A stretch of DNA of 64,000 bases from Hyperoodon ampullatus. Its lineage: Eukaryota; Chordata; Mammalia; Artiodactyla; Ziphiidae. The stretch lies in the NCBI GenBank assembly GCA_949752795.1, contig OX457061.1, positions 127,253,530 to 127,317,529 of the forward strand, in the 5' to 3' direction. A program made the translations under genes and the position numbers. Positions 58,169-64,000 of this stretch are shown here, piece after piece (the first letter of the stretch is position 1; each line of letters opens with the position of its first letter). Below the pieces are notes generated by a model that searched no databases, had not been told where the DNA came from, and was given only the letters and a program-made list of their open reading frames with translations.

Positions 58169-59124
58169 AAATGGGTGGGAGACCTAAATAGACATTTCAC
58201 CAAAGAAGACATACAGATGGCCAAGAGGCACATGAAAAGCTGCTCAACATCACTTATTTTTAGAGAAATGCAAATCAAAACTACAATGAGGTATCACCTC
58301 ACACCAGTCAGAATGGCCATCACCAAAAAATCTACAAACAACGAACGCCGGAGAGGGTGTGGAGAAAAGGGAACCCTCCTGCACTAGTGGGAATGTGAAT
58401 TGATACAGCCACTATGGAGAACAGTATGGAGGTTCCTTAAAAAACTAAAAATAGAATTACCAGATGCTCCAGCAATCCCACTACTGGGCATATACCCTGA
58501 GAAAACCATAATTCAAAAAGACACATGAACCCCAATGTTCACTGCAGCATTATTTACAATAGCCAGGTCATGGAAACAACCTCAATGTCCAATGACAGAT
58601 GAAATGGATAAAGAAGATGTGGTACATATATACAATGGAATATTACTCAGCCATAAAAAGGAATGAAACTGGGTCATTTGTAGAGATGTGGATGGACCTA
58701 GAGACTGTCATACAGAGTGAAGTAAGTCAGAAAGAGAAAAACAAATATCGTATATTAATGCATATATGTGGAATCTAGAAAAATGTGACAGATGAACCTA
58801 TCTGCAGGGCAGGAATAGAGATATAGACATAGAGAACGGACATATTGACACAGTGGGGGAAGGGGAGCGTGGGATGACTTGGGAGATTAGGGTTGACATA
58901 TTGTATACACGACCATGTGTAAAATAGGTAGCTAGAGGGAACATGCTATAAATCACAGGGAGCTCAGCTCAGTGCTCTGTGATGACCTAGAGGGGTGGGA
59001 TATGGGGCAGAGAGGGAGGCCCAAGAGGGAGGTGATGTATGTGTACATAGAGCTGATTCATTTCATTGTACAGCAGAAACTAACACAACACTGTAAAGCA
59101 ATTATACTCCAATTAAAAAAAAAC
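58169..59124 (+). mobile_element. 5'-truncated L1 (ORF2 C-terminus plus younger 3'UTR)
   Basis: The frame gives [20 protein letters not shown] and [12 protein letters not shown] from the ORF2 C-terminus, then stops. The 3'UTR follows (gtagctagagggaacatgct, gatgacctagaggggtggga), ending acactgtaaagcaattatac and an A tail. No clear target duplication. Confidence 0.88.
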
Positions 59125-59260
59125 TCAAAAAAGAATATCTAAGGAAATGGAAAGACAGCCTCCACAGAGTGGAACATCCAATGTAGTTGAGATGCCAGTA
59201 CTACTCAAAGTGATCTGCGGAGTCAATGCAATTCCTATCAATATTTTTTCTTCTGCATTT
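59125..59260 (+). pseudogene. Short L1 ORF2 fragment
   Basis: gtagttgagatgccagtact, actcaaagtgatctgcggag and tcaatgcaattcctatcaat correspond to the same ORF2 region as 42830-42900. Very short and directly behind the tail of the preceding L1. Confidence 0.5.
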
Positions 59261-59264
59261 TCTA

Positions 59265-60210
59265 ATTGGTCCTTGTCAATCCCATGCAATACATTTCCTT
59301 TGAGACACTGTAGTTTTCATCTCTTAAAGTTAGATTGGGTCCTTTTTATGTTTCCCATGTGTCTACTTCACTGTTTGAACTTATGGAATATAGCTGGAAT
59401 AAATGTTTTAAAGTCCTCCTCTGGTGATTCTAAAAAAAAGAAAAACAAGTATATTTCTCTCGATGATGGAATGCCCACAGCACATGGCCATTTTCCAATC
59501 TTGATTTTCATTTCACAGTAAGATTATAATTACTGTCCTGTTTTAGAGTCTCAACTTTGGATTATTTCTCATCCACTCTTGGTGTGGTAGATACTGAACC
59601 TCAAATATACCAAAATGATAGCATCTTCAGCCATGGTCCTGAAATCCAGTTTCAACTCATGAATTATGTTTTCCAACACAGATACCTCCTTATAGAGTTT
59701 CTTTTCCAGTGTCCCAAAGCTCTAGGATAATCGTCATGAAGTTGGTATAATATAATAGAAGGTTTCATCAGACCTATCAGTTTTCTGGATTTAAGACTCA
59801 GAGTCCTGAAAAAGGACACTATATGTTGGTTTTATGTTTTTCTTTCTTTACATGTTCATGTACCTATCTGTAGTCAGATGTTGTAATTACACTGTTTTAA
59901 AAGGTTTTATATCTAGGCAAATCCTTTAATGGATGCATATCTAACCCCTCCTAAAAAAGCATCACACTTAGGACAAAAAACCTTGTATTAATGACGGGCC
60001 AGACTTTTATCTCCATGTTGTTATTTCTGTAGATTATCCATGAATAAAACCAGACCATGCAAAGATCTGGAAGAAGAGCCTTCCAGACAAAGGGAAAAGC
60101 GATTCACACAGCCCAGCTTTGCACACAATCTGGAACGTTGAATAAACCAGAGAAGAGCAAGCCTGCCTGCAGCAGCAGGAGCTCAGCAGACAGGGAGGCC
60201 AGACCCCAGG
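59265..60210. other. AT-rich single-copy sequence
   Basis: No recognised repeat or coding signal. Confidence 0.4.
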
Positions 60211-60214
60211 GTCA

Positions 60215-60355
60215 GGGATCCCCTTAAGTCCCGGCTCCACCACCGTGTGACCTGGGGCCACCTGCTCACTCCCTCTGAGCTCCATTCTCTCACCTGCTGC
60301 TAGGGAGAGCAGCACACCTATCTCCTGGCATCACTGCAGGTGTTGGGGGATTAGC
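60215..60355 (+). repeat. MIR SINE relic
   Basis: aagtcccggctccaccaccg, tgtgacctggggccacctgc and tctgagctccattctctcac follow the MIR core in order. Confidence 0.6.
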
Positions 60356-60359
60356 AGGT

Positions 60360-62690
60360 GGAAAGGAGCAGGCAGATGGGGCAGGAGTGTCCTCGGCTGC
60401 ACCAGTGCAGGGTGGGGTCAGGTCACACCACTGTAGACCAGGCAAAAAGTCCAGATGTTATTCCAAATGTGATGAGAGCATTAGAGAATTCCAAGCAGGT
60501 GACAGATGTGAACTGAATTATATTCACTTTTTTTGGAAATGTGGGCTCAGAACATGAATGGAAGGAAAACGAGCACTAGGAGAGGATTTCAGGATCTGGA
60601 CCAAAGGGAGGACGGGCCCATGCGATCATAAGATGAGAACACTCCTAATTTGGTTTTCTTGACCCTAAATTGCCTCAAGCCCTGAAAACTATCTCCTGGA
60701 CTTGGGACCAGATGTTATGGGACATTGAAAACACACTCATCTTTAAAGGACAAGAAGGGGGTCGTGATGTGGGTCTACACCTGCCATTAGCACATTGTAT
60801 TAACTTGGGAGAGTCATCTGATATTTCTAACAACATTTTGCACAAAATTTAGTCACTTAACTAGATGATAATGGAGGTTACTTCTGGTTCTAAAATTCTA
60901 CACTGAATTTTATTCGGTGATTTGAAAATTTATCTTAATATGAAAAGAGAAGTGAAATGTTACCTATCATTATATCAAAAATTAAACTTTTAAGCTATTG
61001 GTCTACTTAATTTAGCTCTTATTTCCATTAATTTTTTTTTGTTTTTTTCCATTAATTTTTTTTCTGTTTGAAATTTGAACTTTTATGTCCAATAACTGTT
61101 TTTAATCACCTAATAAATTCCTCATGTATAATCAGGCATGAAGAGTTCCATAATCTAGGGTCATGGATTAAGGTAAGACACTAAATATTTCCAAATTTGC
61201 ACTTAATAAAGCATTCGATTATTTTCAGAACTATACACAATTATGTCTCAAAATATTTTCAGGATAAAGCATCTCAAGATTTCACGTGAGTACTGATTTC
61301 AATTACTTCTGGAACGCACAGCCCCTCCCCAGCACTGATCGCGTCGGCTTCTCCTGTGTTAGCTATTCTACTCATTTCTCCTCCTTCATGTGTTTCCCCA
61401 CTCCTTGCACATTTCTGTCTACAGCCCACCTCCCTCCTTCCTACATAAATTTTCTTTTGCTTTTTCTTTTTCTTTTTCTTATTGTGTCTCATCTTATCTG
61501 CTGAGCATTAGGTCATTTTAGGGAAATAAATAAGCATTGCAACCTTAGTAATAAATATAACTTAAGAACCTCTATGTTTTACAGTTGCAATTCCTTCTGA
61601 GGCTTTAAGTTTCCTGGTTTTTCTGATTAAACCTCAATATCAAGAATATTTTTCATAAAAATACAGCCATTTTTTCATTTGTGGCATGTTTCATACTTTA
61701 GTTTTTACCAAATGATAACATTCAAAATTGCAGCTATAAAGCTTTTAGTATTGGACACTAGTTATTTAAAATATTGCATAGCCCAGGGACATTACATCAG
61801 GAAACCTAGTATTAAACTAATCTGTGTAATAGTTACTTAGTAGTAACCTTGGTCTACATAAAATGCAGAATCCATTTTCTTCCAATGATATCATACATGT
61901 TGATGGGTGTTAGGAAGTATACAATGGTTATCTTTATCCGGGTCTAATGTACATTTTACTTCTTTCCTCTTTTATCATTTTTATCACTTTAAAAATGATA
62001 ATGTTAATTATATAGGTAGTTTCTCGTTATTATCAAGTACATTTTTTGGTAAGTATACATAAACTTTTGATAATGTTTTAAACAAAAGTGTTCTTGGAGA
62101 AAACACTAGATACTATTAAGACTTAAAAATGATTGTGAAATAAAATATATGAGAAAGAAAAGGGGTAGGCTAGTTTCAAAAGCATATTCCAAAATTTCTC
62201 AGCATATCATTAGAATAAATGTTTTTGATAACACTGAAAAAATAGAAAAGAAGTAATAATCCATTTTTTAAATGCTTCTAAACTGAAATAATACCATTAC
62301 TATAATACTCCACAGAATATTTGAATTTATATGTTCTCTGAAATTTCAATATATTCAAGAAAAAATTACCTAGATGGTGTCTATTATTGTGTTGTATTGA
62401 ATATGATGAGGCAATTTTGGTCTTTACTATGAAAAGAATATCTCTGTGAATATTAGCATTAGCCTTGTAATAAAGAGATATGATTACCCTCTCACTTTTA
62501 TATATTTTCTGTTTCTTTGTTAAAATAGACTATACGATAATTAGGCAAGAGAAGAAGAGGTTCAGTGGTAATTTTGTTAAAATGCTAAAAAAACAGCACC
62601 AATTCCTTCGTGTTTCAGTGATGTGACGGGACAGGAAATAGCAGATGGATATTTGCTGAGCTGAGAATGACTCTTGAGAAATAAAAGCCT
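60360..62690. other. AT-rich single-copy sequence
   Basis: A stretch at 60430-60600 resembles an old repeat that I cannot name. A (TTTTC)-like tract lies at 61450-61480. No gene recognised. Confidence 0.4.
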
Positions 62691-62693
62691 TAA

Positions 62694-64000
62694 AAACATA
62701 TGGACCCCTTATCTTTGACAAAGGAGGCAAGAATATAAAATGGAGAAAAGACAGCCTCTTCAATTAAGTGGTGCTGGGAAAACAGGACAGCTACATGTAA
62801 AAGGAAGAAATTAGAACACTTTCTAACAGCATACACAAAAAATAAACTCAAAATGGATTAAAGATCTAAATGTAAGGCCAGACACTATAAAACTCTTAGA
62901 GGAAAACATAGGCAGAACACTCTGTGACATAAATCACAGCAACATCCTTTTGGACCCACCTCCTAGAGAAATGGAAATAAAAACAAAGATAAACAAATGG
63001 GACCTAATGAAACTTAAAAGCTTTTGCACAGCAAAGGAAAACATAAACAAGACGAAAAGACAACCCTCAGAATGGGAGAAAATATTTGCAGCCGACAAAG
63101 GATTAATCTCCAAAATATAAAGGAAGTTCATGCAGCTCAATATCAAAAAAACAAACAACCCAATCCAAAAATGGGCAGAAGACCTAAACAGACATTTCTC
63201 CAAAGAAGATATACAGATTGCCAACAAACACATGAAAGGATGCTGAACATTACTAATCATTAGACAAATGCAAATCAAAACTACATTGAGGGCTTCCCTG
63301 GTGGCGCAGTGGTTGGGAGTCCACCTGCCGATGCAGGGGACACGGGTTTGTGCCCTGGTCCGGGAAGATCCCACATGCTGCGGAGCGGCTGGGCCCGTGA
63401 GCCATGGCCGCTGAGCCTGTGCATCCAGAGCCTGTGCTCTGCAACGGGAGAGGCCACGGCAGTGAGAGGCCCGCGTACCGCAAAAAAAAAAAAAACTACA
63501 TTGAGGTATCACCTCACACTGGGCAGAACGGGCATCATCAAAAAATCTAGAAATAATAAATCCTGGAGAGGGTGTGGAGAAAACGGAACCCTCTTGCACT
63601 GTTGGTGGGAATGTAAATTCCTACAGCCACTATGGAGAATAGTATGGAGGTTCCTTAAAAAGCTAAAAATAGAACTACCATATGACCCAGCAATCCCACT
63701 ACTGGGCATATACCCTGAGAAAGCCATAATTCAAAAAGAGTCATGTACCCCAGTGTTCACTGCAGCACTATTTACAATAGTCAGGACATGGAAACAACCT
63801 AAGTGTCCATTGACAGATGAATGGATAAAGAAGATGTGGCACATATATACAATGGAGTATTACTAGCCATCAAATGAAATGCAGTTGAGTTATTCGTAGT
63901 GAGGTGGATCAACATAGAGTCTGTCATACAGAGTGAAGTAAGTCAGAAAGAAAAAAACAAATACCATATGCTAACACATATATATAGAATCTAAAACAAT
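62694..64000 (+). mobile_element. L1 ORF2 C-terminal region, cut by the window edge
   Basis: From aacatatggaccccttatct the sequence follows ORF2 (close to 43130-44200 of the full-length element) through [20 protein letters not shown] and WIKKMWHIYTMEYY to the window end. The frame is broken by stops and by a SINE at 63291. The 185-aa open frame at 63309-63866 is an artificial fusion of SINE and ORF2 sequence. The 3'UTR lies outside the window. Confidence 0.9.
63291..63491 (+). mobile_element. CHR-2-type SINE inside an L1
   Basis: ggcttccctggtggcgcagt head, B box diverged to gtttgtgccctg, A-rich tail. The 14-bp target duplication aaaactacattgag is at 63277-63290 and 63492-63505. Confidence 0.94.

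Noticed and set aside
63309..63866. 185-aa open frame
   Set aside because: It fuses CHR-2 SINE translation with broken L1 ORF2 sequence and has no natural start.
1..64000. Search for a CRISPR array, operon, phage or bacterial defence system
   Set aside because: No regularly spaced short direct repeats, no operon-like gene packing, and the repeats are mammalian; the tandem arrays here are microsatellites and minisatellites.

Overview
This is a mammalian nuclear genome window, almost certainly cetacean and probably a toothed whale. The main clue is eight copies of a short tRNA-derived SINE whose head reads gggcttccctggtggcgcag and whose tail is shortened. This matches the deleted form of the cetacean/hippo CHR-2 family. 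Two undeleted CHR-2 copies and two CHR-1-like copies are also present, together with cetartiodactyl-type L1 3' ends in two variants. Nothing suggests bacterial, plasmid or exogenous viral DNA. There is no intact protein gene, tRNA, rRNA or CRISPR array. The window is an intergenic or intronic, repeat-rich, AT-biased region. Layout: 1-8.2 kb has LTR-like repeats, including two copies of one family in opposite orientation, an L1 3' end with another L1 inserted in reverse, and a (GT)n run. 8.2-17 kb is mostly single-copy, with L2, MIR and MER5A relics, a GATA repeat, an 0.9 kb L1 bounded by 17-bp target duplications, and a 496-bp CA/CCA array. 17-30 kb has a SINE, an inverted L1 chimera, an antisense old L1, a hAT-like MITE, a second CA-rich minisatellite, a solo class I ERV LTR with 4-bp target duplications, and an L1 3' end. 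30-36 kb holds the only plausible coding signals, two minus-strand exon-like open segments near 33.4-33.7 kb and 30.8-30.9 kb, among L1 and SINE insertions. 36.8-44.6 kb is a full-length but inactivated L1 (CpG-rich 5'UTR, broken ORF1, broken ORF2, 3'UTR) that received two SINEs inside ORF2. 44.6-57 kb has antisense old L1, antisense ERVL-type pol remnants, two full-length CHR-2 SINEs flanking an L2, a second copy of the class I LTR, and an MLT1-like LTR. 57-64 kb has two more L1 3' ends, the last cut by the window edge and carrying a SINE. Most of what can be read is a layered history of retrotransposition (L2/MIR, then old L1 and ERVL/MaLR, then cetartiodactyl L1, then CHR-2), with target-site duplications that let many events be ordered. 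Family names come from recognising consensus patterns, not from a database search, and boundaries are approximate unless a target-site duplication is cited.
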